DNA from: UBA8337 sp049889915
Lineage (GTDB): Bacteria > Pseudomonadota > Alphaproteobacteria > RS24
DNA: 9,366 bases
Direction of reading: 5' to 3'
Assembly (NCBI GenBank): GCA_049889915.1
Contig: JBMHCM010000084.1
Location: 1 to 9,366, forward strand
Part shown: positions 1 to 6,504 of the stretch, piece after piece
Numbering within the stretch: the first letter of the stretch is position 1
Layout: each line of letters opens with the position of its first letter
Notes under the pieces: model-generated
The model's input: only the letters and a program-made list of their open reading frames with translations
Databases searched by the model: none
Told to the model about the DNA's origin: nothing
Made by a program: the position numbers and the translations under genes

Positions 1-364
1 GCACCGCTTCAAACAGCGGCGGATTGTCCAAATCCGTGCTGATGTCATGAATGCGCGGAACGTTGCCGCCCTTGCGGATGGTGTTAAGCGGCGCATACAG
101 CACCAATAAGGCAAGCACCAAAGCGCTGACCGCCTTTTGCATATGCGCCCCGTCGCCGCCAACGCCGCCAATCAATGCGGCCGCGCTGAGCAAAGCCGCG
201 ATGATGGCCAGCAAGCTGGCCACCGCGACACCCAGCAACGGCAGACGAAAATCCATAATGCCGAAACGGAACAAGGCGATCAGCACCAAGGCAAGCACCG
301 GCGCGGCGATTGCGAGACGCAATCCCCAGCCGGCCAATGTTGCAATTGAAATGCCAAACATCAT
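1..364 (-). CDS. DUF1499-family membrane protein (5' part only, cut by window edge)
   Basis: I translated this by hand from the minus strand: 121 codons read from the start at 364 to the window edge with no stop, so the C-terminal part is missing. There are three hydrophobic segments, at about residues 15-33, 41-66 and 78-93. They are followed by NVPRIHDISTD and a DNPPLF stretch (about 101-118). An IHDISTD followed closely by PP is the hallmark of the DUF1499 family, usually a soluble domain behind N-terminal membrane helices; its biochemical function is unknown. The start is one of two tandem ATGs (364-362 or 361-359). The first overlaps the TAA of the upstream fatty-acid-CoA ligase gene as TAATG, with a GGCGGAA just before it, so translation is probably coupled to the ligase. 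The family call is quite sure; any role in lipid or envelope metabolism is only inferred from the neighbour. Confidence 0.82.
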   Translation of the reverse strand, partial: MMFGISIATLAGWGLRLAIAAPVLALVLIALFRFGIMDFRLPLLGVAVASLLAIIAALLSAAALIGGVGGDGAHMQKAVSALVLALLVLYAPLNTIRKGGNVPRIHDISTDLDNPPLFEAV

Positions 365-2007
365 TATTCCGCCGCGCTGTCAGCTGTCGGCAATTGATAA
401 TCGGCAAATTGCTCGCGAAGCGTCAGTTTCTGGATTTTACCCGTAGCGGTGTGCGGAATTTCATCGACGAAAACCACATCATCCGGCATCCACCATTTGG
501 CGATTTTGCCGTCAAGATAAGCCAGCACCTCGTCTTTGCTCAGCTCGGCACCATCATCTTTAATGATGATGAGCAGAGGCCGCTCATCCCATTTCGGATG
601 CGGCAGACCGATAACCGCAGCTTCGGTCACGCCGGGGCAACCGACGGCCACGTTTTCCACTTCAATCGATGAAATCCATTCACCGCCTGATTTAATGACG
701 TCTTTTGACCGGTCGGTGATTTGCATAAAGCCGAGCGGGTCAATGGTCGCTACATCACCGGTGTCGAAGAAGCCATCCTCATCGAGGATTTGACCGCCAT
801 CGCCCTTGATATATTCGCCGACAATAAACGGCCCGCGCACCATCAAATGGCCAAACGCTTTGCCGTCACGCGGCAGCTCTTTGCCGTCATCATCGGTGAT
901 TTTCATTTCAACGCCAAACGGGGCGCGACCCTGTTTCACCTTAATGTCCATCTGCTCGTCAAAGCTCATGCTTTCCATACCGGCCTTAAAGCTGGCAATG
1001 GTGCCCAGCGGAGACAGCTCGGTCATGCCCCAAGCATGCTTCACGGAGACATCATAATCGCGCTCAAACTTCTCAAGCATAACGCGCGGCACGGCAGAAC
1101 CACCAATGGTCACATCGCGCAGCACCGGCAGCTTAAGGTTGTTAGCTTCCAAATGTTGCAGCAGCATCAGCCAAACGGTCGGCACGGCCGCGGTAAAGGT
1201 CACCGCCTCATCGGTCAGCAATTGATAAATGCTTTCGCCATCCATATTCGGGCCCGGATTGACGATTTTTGACCCGGCGGCCGGTGCGCTCAGCGCCAAG
1301 CCCCAAGCATTGGCGTGGAACATCGGCACAACAGGCATAATGCTGTCCGTGCTTTTCAGCCCCATAATATCGGCGCCATTGCCAACCAAAGTGTGCAACA
1401 CATTGGAGCGGTGTGTGTAACACACACCTTTTGGATTGCCGGTGGTGCCGGATGTGTAACAAATGCCACACGGCGCTTTTTCATCGACTTCAACCCAGTT
1501 GAAATCGCCATTTTGCCCGTCCAGCAAATCCTCATAGCACAGGGCATTGGTCAGTGATGTGTCCGGCATATGCGCCGCATCGGTCATCACAATAATGTGC
1601 TTCACATTCGGAATTTGGTCGGCAATGGCTTCCAATACCGGCACAAAGGTCAAATCGGTAAAGATGATTTTATCTTCAGCGTGATTGATGATGTAGACCA
1701 GCTGCTCGGCAAACAGGCGCGGGTTCAGCGTGTGATAAACCCCGCCAATACCGGTAATGCCATACCAGGCTTCAATATGGCGGTGGGTATTCCACGCCAA
1801 AGTGGCAATCACATCTTGCTCACCCATGCCAAGGCTTTGCAGCGCTTGGCTCAGCTTACGAGCGCGCAGGTGCAAATCTGCATAAGTTTCACGATGAATA
1901 TTGCCTTCCACCAAGCGTGAGACAATCTCGCGCTCGCCATGATTGACCATGGCGTGGTCGAGAATGCGGTTCATCAACAGCGGTACATCTTGCATTTGAC
2001 CGAACAT
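364..2007 (-). CDS. AlkK-type medium/long-chain fatty-acid-CoA ligase
   Basis: This 547-residue AMP-forming acyl-CoA synthetase (ANL superfamily) should activate a fatty acid to its acyl-CoA with ATP, in the cytoplasm. The P-loop YTSGTTGNPKG is at residues 184-194, WGMTE at 326-330, TGD at 416-418, the hinge DRSKD at 432-436 followed by GGEW at 441-444, and the catalytic lysine in TGK is K524. Length and the N-terminal and core text (NPRLFAEQ, INHAEDK, VVPMFHANAWG) closely resemble AlkK, the medium-chain ligase of Pseudomonas alkane degradation. Chain-length preference cannot be read from sequence. The start is supported by a strong Shine-Dalgarno AGGGAGG at 2019-2013, 5 nt before ATG. It is divergent from the amidase and overlaps the DUF1499 gene by one base (TAATG). 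The motif set is complete and nothing looks broken. Confidence 0.93.
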   Translation of the reverse strand: MFGQMQDVPLLMNRILDHAMVNHGEREIVSRLVEGNIHRETYADLHLRARKLSQALQSLGMGEQDVIATLAWNTHRHIEAWYGITGIGGVYHTLNPRLFAEQLVYIINHAEDKIIFTDLTFVPVLEAIADQIPNVKHIIVMTDAAHMPDTSLTNALCYEDLLDGQNGDFNWVEVDEKAPCGICYTSGTTGNPKGVCYTHRSNVLHTLVGNGADIMGLKSTDSIMPVVPMFHANAWGLALSAPAAGSKIVNPGPNMDGESIYQLLTDEAVTFTAAVPTVWLMLLQHLEANNLKLPVLRDVTIGGSAVPRVMLEKFERDYDVSVKHAWGMTELSPLGTIASFKAGMESMSFDEQMDIKVKQGRAPFGVEMKITDDDGKELPRDGKAFGHLMVRGPFIVGEYIKGDGGQILDEDGFFDTGDVATIDPLGFMQITDRSKDVIKSGGEWISSIEVENVAVGCPGVTEAAVIGLPHPKWDERPLLIIIKDDGAELSKDEVLAYLDGKIAKWWMPDDVVFVDEIPHTATGKIQKLTLREQFADYQLPTADSAAE

Positions 2008-2012
2008 TTTTT

Positions 2013-2019
2013 CCTCCCT
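2013..2019 (-). promoter_or_regulatory. Shine-Dalgarno of the fatty-acid-CoA ligase
   Basis: AGGGAGG on the minus strand lies five A residues before the ATG at 2007. It is among the strongest ribosome binding sites in the window and fixes the start of the ligase. Confidence 0.85.
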
Positions 2020-2021
2020 AT

Positions 2022-2037
2022 CGTCTTCTTTGAGACG
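2022..2037. repeat. Short inverted repeat in the ligase/amidase divergent gap
   Basis: CGTCT and AGACG form 5-bp perfect arms around a 6-nt centre. In the ligase mRNA this would be a small hairpin just upstream of the Shine-Dalgarno sequence; in DNA it could be a half-site pair for a regulator. The arms are short enough to occur by chance. The rest of the 93-bp gap (2008-2100) shows no convincing -35/-10 pair in either direction, although TTTACA at 2050-2055 resembles a plus-strand -35. Confidence 0.3.
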
Positions 2038-2088
2038 TGTTCACATGAATTTACATTGCCCAATCAATGCTGGGATGTCCACTGCTTT

Positions 2089-2095
2089 GGAGAGG
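2089..2095 (+). promoter_or_regulatory. Shine-Dalgarno deciding the amidase start
   Basis: GGAGAGG lies 5 nt before ATG 2101. The frame is open 54 codons further upstream to an ATG at 1939, inside the divergent ligase gene. That longer start has no such signal and would add residues outside the amidase fold. Confidence 0.85.
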
Positions 2096-2100
2096 AAACC

Positions 2101-3555
2101 ATGAGCTTACACACACTGACGGCGAAAGCTTTGGCCGCAAAAATTGCAGCCGGTGACATTTCATCACGCGAGGCGACCGAGCATTTTATCGCCCGCATCG
2201 AAGCACTGAATGAACCGCTAAACGCCGTCATAGCAACCGGTTTTGAGGCCGCCCGCGCAGCCGCTGATGCGGCAGACGCCAGACAAGCAAAAGGTGAGGC
2301 CTTGCCGCCGTTACACGGCGTGCCGATGACCATCAAAGATTTGTTTGAGGTGGAAGGGCTGACTTGCGACGCCGGTTTTCCGCAATTTGCCGGTCATGTT
2401 TCCCAAACGGACAGCGTGGTGGCCGCCAGACTGAAAGCGGCCGGGGCGATTATCATCGGCAAAACCAACTCACCAATGGCCGGGGGTGATGTGCAAACCT
2501 ATAATGACGTGCACGGCACAACCAATAATCCGCATAATATGGCGCATTCGCCGGGCGGCTCCTCCGGCGGCTCGGCTGCCGCTTTGGCCGCCGGTCTGAC
2601 ACCATTGGAATATGGCAGCGATATTGGCGGCTCCATTCGCACCCCATCGCATTTTTGCGGCCTGTTCGGTCATAAGCCGAGCTTCGGCTTGGTCCCGATG
2701 CGCGGCCATGTGCCGCCACCGCACGGCATGCGCATGGAACCGTCTGAGCTATCGGTCGCCGGGCCATTGGCGCGCTGCCCGCACGACCTTGAACTGGCAC
2801 TTGACCTGACCGTCGGCCTCGATGACGGGCCGATGCGGCAAGCCATGCAAATCGCCCTACAAGGCCCCCGCCATTCTTCTGCGCAAGGCTTGCGTGTGGG
2901 CTTATGGCCAAGCGACACGCACTGCCCTGTCGAGACCGCATTCAGCGACGCCATCGTAAAGGCCGGAAAGACCCTGGAGGCCGGAGGGGCAAGCCTATGC
3001 GACATTCAACCCGATGTCGATATGGCCGCCTATTACGAAACCTATATTCTGCGCCTCAGCTCGATTATCGGCTCTGACATGCCGGACACGGTTATCGCCA
3101 AAATGCGTGATGTGGTGGCCGCCGCCGACCCGGCCGATAAAGACGCCCGTTTGGTGCAAGCCCGCGGCTTTACCCTCAGCCATGGCGATTGGCTGCGGCT
3201 CAATGCGCGGCGTAGCAAGTATGATATGGCCTGGCAGGCGGTGTTTGAGAAGGTCGATGTGGTGCTGTGTCCGGTCACCCCGTCCACCGCCATGTTGCAT
3301 GACCACAATCCTGATTTCCACGCGCGGCGTATCAGCGTCAATGGCACAGAACGGCCTTATTTCGACAATTTCTTTTGGGCCGGTGTCGCCACTTTATGCG
3401 GCCTGCCATCCACGGTAGTGCCGCTTGGGCAACATAACGGCCTGCCCTTCGGTATGCAGATTATCGGCCCGGCCTTTGAAGACAAAACACCGCTGGCCGT
3501 GGCGCAGCTATTGCAGCAATTGGGCTATGAAAGGATTGCGCCTGCGGGCTATTAG
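2101..3555 (+). CDS. Amidase (amidase-signature family, FAAH/GatA-like fold)
   Basis: This 484-residue amidase-signature enzyme hydrolyses a carboxylic amide to acid plus ammonia or amine. The Ser-cisSer-Lys triad is visible: K79 in VPMTIKD, cis-Ser S154 in PGGSSGGS and nucleophile S178 in GSDIGGSIR. The spacings (75 and 24 residues) equal those of mammalian FAAH (K142, S217, S241). The expected FCGLFGHKPS follows at 185-194. No signal peptide or membrane anchor is seen, so it should be cytoplasmic. Length suits stand-alone amidases, and no gatB or gatC is nearby, so a role as the GatA subunit of the tRNA amidotransferase is unlikely. The substrate cannot be assigned. The start at 2101 is chosen for its GGAGAGG site and because it avoids overlap with the divergent ligase. 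Its TAG stop overlaps the stop of the convergent efflux gene by 4 bp. Confidence 0.9.
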   Translation: MSLHTLTAKALAAKIAAGDISSREATEHFIARIEALNEPLNAVIATGFEAARAAADAADARQAKGEALPPLHGVPMTIKDLFEVEGLTCDAGFPQFAGHVSQTDSVVAARLKAAGAIIIGKTNSPMAGGDVQTYNDVHGTTNNPHNMAHSPGGSSGGSAAALAAGLTPLEYGSDIGGSIRTPSHFCGLFGHKPSFGLVPMRGHVPPPHGMRMEPSELSVAGPLARCPHDLELALDLTVGLDDGPMRQAMQIALQGPRHSSAQGLRVGLWPSDTHCPVETAFSDAIVKAGKTLEAGGASLCDIQPDVDMAAYYETYILRLSSIIGSDMPDTVIAKMRDVVAAADPADKDARLVQARGFTLSHGDWLRLNARRSKYDMAWQAVFEKVDVVLCPVTPSTAMLHDHNPDFHARRISVNGTERPYFDNFFWAGVATLCGLPSTVVPLGQHNGLPFGMQIIGPAFEDKTPLAVAQLLQQLGYERIAPAGY

Positions 3556-4475
3556 CTTTTTTGCAAATCGGTCAGCTCTTCATGGCCTTCCGGATCTTGA
3601 TGGATAAGCACGTCAATATCGGGGAAGCGCTGCATCACGCTGGCTTCCACCGCGTCGGATATTTTATGCGCTTCATTGAGCGTCATGGCGCCGTCCAACT
3701 CAATATGGCATTGCGCAAACCGGTTGAGACCGGCCCGTCTGGTGCGCAAATCATGCAAGCCCAGTACTTTCGGATGCGACAGGATAATCTGCTTCAATTC
3801 TTCGCGCACCGCATCGTCCAATTCGCGGTCCATTAATTGGTCGGCAGCGGCGGTGAAAATTTCCCACGCGCTTTTTGCCAGCATGAAAGCGACCACCACG
3901 CCAAGCACCGGGTCGGCATAGGGCATGCCAAGCGGACCGGACAACACCAAGGCCGCAACCACGCCCAAATTCATATATAAATCGCCGGCATAATGCGCGC
4001 TGTCGGCTTGGATGGCCACCGATTGCGTTGCCTTGGCAACCCGCCTTTGCACCATCACCAAGCCGAAGGTCAGCACGATGGAAATCACGATGACGATAAT
4101 GCCGATTGTGGTTTCTTGCAGCGGTGCCGGCGCCAAAAAGGCCTGCCCCGCCTCGACCAGCAGGAACACCGCCGCCAAAGACAGGGCTGCGCCTTGCGCC
4201 AATGCCGCCAAGGCCTCTGCCTTGCCATGGCCGAAGCGATGTTCTTCATCGGCCGGCGTTTGCGCATGGCGAATGGCGAAAAAATTCATCACCGATAGCG
4301 ACAAATCCATGACCGAATCGAGAAACGAGCCAAGCAGCGCTACCGAACCGGTCAGCAACCAAGCAAAGCCTTTCATGACAATCATCACGCTGGCGACAAA
4401 AATCGCCAGCAAGGCGGTGCCCTGCACGCGCTTACCCGGCTCAAGGCCGATATGATCGTGATGATGGTCTGACAT
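3552..4475 (-). CDS. fieF: Cation diffusion facilitator, FieF-like divalent metal efflux pump
   Basis: This 307-residue inner-membrane metal/proton antiporter exports divalent cations such as Zn2+ or Fe2+ from the cytoplasm. The transport-site residues D53, D57, H161 and D165 match FieF (YiiP) D45, D49, H153 and D157 with a constant offset of eight. The loop PADEEHRFGHGKAE (about 74-87) is the FieF-type signature. The C-terminal cytoplasmic domain keeps HDLRTR (H241), H257 and IHQDP (H292, D294), the regulatory zinc-site residues. The N terminus is His-rich (HHHDH), common in this family. About six membrane segments lie between residues 18 and 210. The start at 4475 has only a weak ribosome site, and the gene follows pdxH at 35 bp on the same strand, so it may be read from the pdxH promoter. 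The family is certain; the physiological metal is not. Confidence 0.92.
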   Translation of the reverse strand: MSDHHHDHIGLEPGKRVQGTALLAIFVASVMIVMKGFAWLLTGSVALLGSFLDSVMDLSLSVMNFFAIRHAQTPADEEHRFGHGKAEALAALAQGAALSLAAVFLLVEAGQAFLAPAPLQETTIGIIVIVISIVLTFGLVMVQRRVAKATQSVAIQADSAHYAGDLYMNLGVVAALVLSGPLGMPYADPVLGVVVAFMLAKSAWEIFTAAADQLMDRELDDAVREELKQIILSHPKVLGLHDLRTRRAGLNRFAQCHIELDGAMTLNEAHKISDAVEASVMQRFPDIDVLIHQDPEGHEELTDLQKS

Positions 4476-4492
4476 GCCGTAAGCCTAGCACA

Positions 4493-4502
4493 GCCGCGCG
4501 GC
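4493..4502. repeat. 10-bp GC palindrome in the pdxH/efflux-pump gap
   Basis: GCCGCGCGGC is a perfect palindrome in the 35-bp space between pdxH and the efflux-pump gene. No T-run follows on either strand, so I do not call it a terminator. It could simply reflect local GC-rich composition. Confidence 0.35.
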
Positions 4503-4510
4503 CATCACCA

Positions 4511-5113
4511 TTACGGATACAACCGCTCGGTTTGCCAATCGCTGTCGGGGTCGGGGCGTTTGAAAATCAGTCGGTCGTGCAGGCGGTGCGCACCGTCTTG
4601 CCAAAACTCAATCCGCAGCGGCGTGATGCGACGGCCCGACCAATGCGGCGGACGCGGAATATCCTCGCCCGGATATTTATTATCCATCTCGGCATAAGCG
4701 GCTTCCAATTCAGCCCGCGACGCATAGGGCCGCGATTGCTGCGAGGCCCATGCGCCAATGCGGCTCTCACGGCCGCGCGAATTATAATAAGCGTCAGCCT
4801 CATCATCCGACACGGCGCTAATCGGCCCTTGCACGCGGACTTGCCTGTGCAAGGATTTCCAATGAAAGCAAACCGCCGCCTTGGCATTGGCGGCCAGCTC
4901 ATCGCCCTTAATGCTTTGCAGATTGGTGTAAAACACAAAGCCGCGCGCATCATGGCCTTTCAAAAGCACCATGCGCACATTCGGCATACCGTCCGCCGCC
5001 ACGGTCGACAGGGCCATGGCGTTGGGGTCATTCGGCTCGCTGGCTGCCGCCTCGGTCAACCAAGCATCAAAAGCGGCAATCGGGTCGGCAGGCGGTTCGG
5101 TGAAGTAGCTCAT
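4511..5113 (-). CDS. pdxH: Pyridoxamine 5'-phosphate oxidase
   Basis: PdxH is an FMN enzyme that oxidises pyridoxine or pyridoxamine 5'-phosphate to PLP, in the last step of vitamin B6 synthesis and in salvage. The 200-residue product shows the family blocks in order: RMVLLKG (47-53, FMN contacts), FYTNLQSIKG (61-70), RQVRVQG (90-96), ESRIGAWASQQS (116-127), PPHWSGRRI (155-163), RIEFWQ (167-172) and HRLHDR (176-181). It ends ERLYP, where the family often ends RL-P. The frame is open to an ATG at 5176, but I chose 5113. That start has AGGA 6 nt upstream and gives the family's usual length. It also lies downstream of a promoter whose -35 sits at 5176, so the longer start would be outside the transcript. 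The gene is divergent from the lipoprotein gene and is followed 35 bp later by the efflux pump. Confidence 0.94.
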   Translation of the reverse strand: MSYFTEPPADPIAAFDAWLTEAAASEPNDPNAMALSTVAADGMPNVRMVLLKGHDARGFVFYTNLQSIKGDELAANAKAAVCFHWKSLHRQVRVQGPISAVSDDEADAYYNSRGRESRIGAWASQQSRPYASRAELEAAYAEMDNKYPGEDIPRPPHWSGRRITPLRIEFWQDGAHRLHDRLIFKRPDPDSDWQTERLYP

Positions 5114-5142
5114 GGGCAATCCTGTTCTGTCAGCGGCATATG

Positions 5143-5156
5143 GCCTATATATAGGC
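5143..5156. promoter_or_regulatory. 14-bp perfect palindrome with TATATATA core, shared between divergent genes
   Basis: GCCTATATATAGGC is its own reverse complement. The core can act as a -10 element on both strands: for pdxH on the minus strand, and for the Sel1 lipoprotein on the plus strand, whose ATG begins at 5159. A plus-strand -10 at 5146-5151 would start transcription at or next to that ATG, implying a leaderless mRNA. The plus-strand -35 region (about 5123-5130) is poor. The symmetry could also make it an operator. Confidence 0.45.
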
Positions 5157-5176
5157 GCATGACCAAAGGCTGCCAA
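5148..5176 (-). promoter_or_regulatory. Probable sigma-70-type promoter of pdxH
   Basis: On the minus strand TTGGCA (5176-5171; 5 of 6 to TTGACA), a 17-bp spacer and TATATA (5153-5148; 4 of 6 to TATAAT) form a well-spaced housekeeping promoter. Transcription would begin near 5141, leaving a leader of roughly 27 nt that contains AGGA before ATG 5113. The -35 lies inside the first codons of the divergent lipoprotein gene. Confidence 0.55.
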
Positions 5177-5611
5177 TTATTGATACTTGCTTTATTGCCA
5201 CTGCTGCAGGCCTGTGCACAACCTTTGCAGGCGCCGCAATTTGACGCCATTTTTACCAAAGCAACAGCTGCCTATGATGCCGGTGATTATGATACGGCTC
5301 GGCGGCATTGGCAGGTTTTGGCCGATAATTACGATCTGGCGGCGATGCGCAATCTCGGTCATCTGTACCGCAAGGGCTTGGGCGTTGCGAAAAATGGCGA
5401 GAAGGCCCGTGCCTATTATGAGGCGGCCGCCACGCGCGGCTTTGCTCCGGCGCAATATAATTTGGCGCGCATGTATTTGGCGGCAGACGGCATTGCCTTT
5501 GACCGCGAAAAAGGCATGGGCTGGTTGCGCCGCGCCGCCGGCCAAGGCTTTACCCCGGCGGTTGAGTATTTGCACCTGATGACCCGCAAGGCGGAGCCGT
5601 TTCGCGGCTAA
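5159..5611 (+). CDS. Small Sel1-repeat lipoprotein
   Basis: This 150-residue product begins with a lipoprotein signal peptide: a short charged start, a hydrophobic run and a lipobox LQAC with the lipidated Cys at C19. The mature protein should be membrane-anchored on the periplasmic side. It has a degenerate TPR-like helix pair at about 32-59 and two Sel1-type repeats at about 60-95 and 96-131 (LGHLYRKGLGVAKN, then LARMYLAADGIAFD), each ending in a small-residue-rich helix. Sel1 repeats form alpha-solenoids that bind proteins; the partner is unknown. The frame is open far upstream, but that part is the shadow of pdxH, and the signal peptide begins exactly at 5159. There is no usable Shine-Dalgarno (only AGG 3 nt before ATG), and a -10-like element lies about 8-13 nt upstream, so translation may be leaderless. 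The gene precedes fabI by 80 bp. Confidence 0.85.
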   Translation: MTKGCQLLILALLPLLQACAQPLQAPQFDAIFTKATAAYDAGDYDTARRHWQVLADNYDLAAMRNLGHLYRKGLGVAKNGEKARAYYEAAATRGFAPAQYNLARMYLAADGIAFDREKGMGWLRRAAGQGFTPAVEYLHLMTRKAEPFRG

Positions 5612-5681
5612 AAATCTCACCCCCGCGCCCTAGGCTTTTGTCTCGGTGCGGTTTATACAAGCAAGACAACGTGATTACGAA

Positions 5682-5687
5682 AGAGGG
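5682..5687 (+). promoter_or_regulatory. Shine-Dalgarno deciding the fabI start
   Basis: AGAGGG ends 4 nt before ATG 5692. It supports that start over the in-frame ATGs at 5638 and 5701. Confidence 0.7.
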
Positions 5688-5691
5688 CGTT

Positions 5692-6504
5692 ATGAATGTG
5701 ATGCAGGGAAAGCGCGGCCTGATTATGGGCGTCGCCAATAAAAACTCAATTGCCTGGGGCATTGCGCAAGCCTGCGCCGATGCCGGTGCTGAGCTGGCTT
5801 TCACTTATCAAGGCGAGGCGCTGGAGCGTCGCGTCAAGCCTTTGGCCGAAAGCGTCGGCTCTGATTTTGTCGAGCCGTGCGACGTCACCGACGAAGCCAG
5901 TCTGGACGCGCTGTTTGCCAAGCTGGAAGCGCAATGGGGCAAGCTGGATTTCGTAGTCCACGCCATCGCCTTTGCCGGTAAAGAAGAACTTATGGGCCGC
6001 TATGTCGACACCTCGTCAGAAGCCTTCGACAAAGCGCTGAACATTAGCTGCTACAGCTTTACGGCGGTTGCTTGCCGCGCTGAAAAACTGATGGATGAAG
6101 GCGGCTCGATGATTACCCTGTCTTATTTCGGGGCCGAAAAAGTCATCCCGCATTACAATGTCATGGGTGTGGCCAAAGCCGCGCTGGAGGCTTCCGTGCG
6201 CTATTTGGCCTCTGACCTTGGCCCACAAGGCATCCGCGTCAATTCGATTTCCGCCGGTCCGATTCGCACTTTGGCGGCGGCCGGTATTGGCGACTTCCGC
6301 GAAATGCTGAAGTTTAACGAAGCCAACGCGCCGATGCGCCGCAATGTCACCAAAGAGCAAGTCGGCCAATCTGCCGTCTATCTGTTGTCCGACATGTCGG
6401 CCGGTGTGACGGGTGAAATTCATTATGTCGATAATGGCTATAATACCATCGGCATGGGTGCCTTTGACGACATCAAAGCGGCCAAACAAGCGGAAAACGA
6501 CTAA
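5692..6504 (+). CDS. fabI: Enoyl-ACP reductase [NADH], FabI type
   Basis: FabI reduces trans-2-enoyl-ACP to acyl-ACP, the last step of each fatty-acid elongation cycle (type II FAS, cytoplasm). The 270-residue product has the SDR-like nucleotide site G13 with SIAWG (19-23), the catalytic Y145, Y155 and K162 (the Y-x6-K pattern of E. coli Y156/K163), and the SAGPIRTLAAAGI substrate loop (187-199). Over residues 1-100 it aligns with E. coli FabI without gaps, which puts Ala at the position of E. coli G93, a triclosan-resistance site. The frame opens at ATG 5638, but I chose 5692. It has AGAGGG 4 nt upstream, and MNVMQGKRGLIMG matches alphaproteobacterial FabI starts; ATG 5701 is a less likely alternative. 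The 80-bp gap before it holds a lone TATACA (5654-5659) without a spaced -35. Its TAA overlaps the aroC ATG. Confidence 0.95.
   Translation: MNVMQGKRGLIMGVANKNSIAWGIAQACADAGAELAFTYQGEALERRVKPLAESVGSDFVEPCDVTDEASLDALFAKLEAQWGKLDFVVHAIAFAGKEELMGRYVDTSSEAFDKALNISCYSFTAVACRAEKLMDEGGSMITLSYFGAEKVIPHYNVMGVAKAALEASVRYLASDLGPQGIRVNSISAGPIRTLAAAGIGDFREMLKFNEANAPMRRNVTKEQVGQSAVYLLSDMSAGVTGEIHYVDNGYNTIGMGAFDDIKAAKQAEND

Noticed and set aside
721..1272. A 183-residue open frame on the plus strand inside the ligase gene
   Set aside because: It is antisense to an intact gene with complete motifs, its composition is typical of a shadow frame, and it has no ribosome site or recognisable family.
1939..2100. 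A 54-codon in-frame N-terminal extension of the amidase starting inside the divergent ligase gene
   Set aside because: It is antisense to the ligase start, has no ribosome site, and adds residues outside the amidase fold. GGAGAGG before ATG 2101 settles the start.
3541..3562. A possible terminator after the amidase: GCTA/TAGC followed by six T
   Set aside because: The stem is 3-4 bp with almost no loop, too weak for an intrinsic terminator. I mention the T-run only under the convergent overlap.
4532..5158. A 209-codon in-frame extension upstream of the Sel1 lipoprotein
   Set aside because: It is the antisense shadow of pdxH, and the lipoprotein signal peptide begins at 5159.
5114..5176. A longer PdxH starting at 5176
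   Set aside because: The extra residues are unlike the family, and this start coincides with the -35 of the likely pdxH promoter.
5622..5638. CCTAGG followed by TTTT after the Sel1 gene, as a terminator
   Set aside because: The palindrome has no loop and the stem is only 3-4 bp; it is unlikely to terminate transcription.
5654..5659. TATACA as a -10 for fabI
   Set aside because: No -35-like hexamer lies 16-18 bp upstream, so a single hexamer is not enough.
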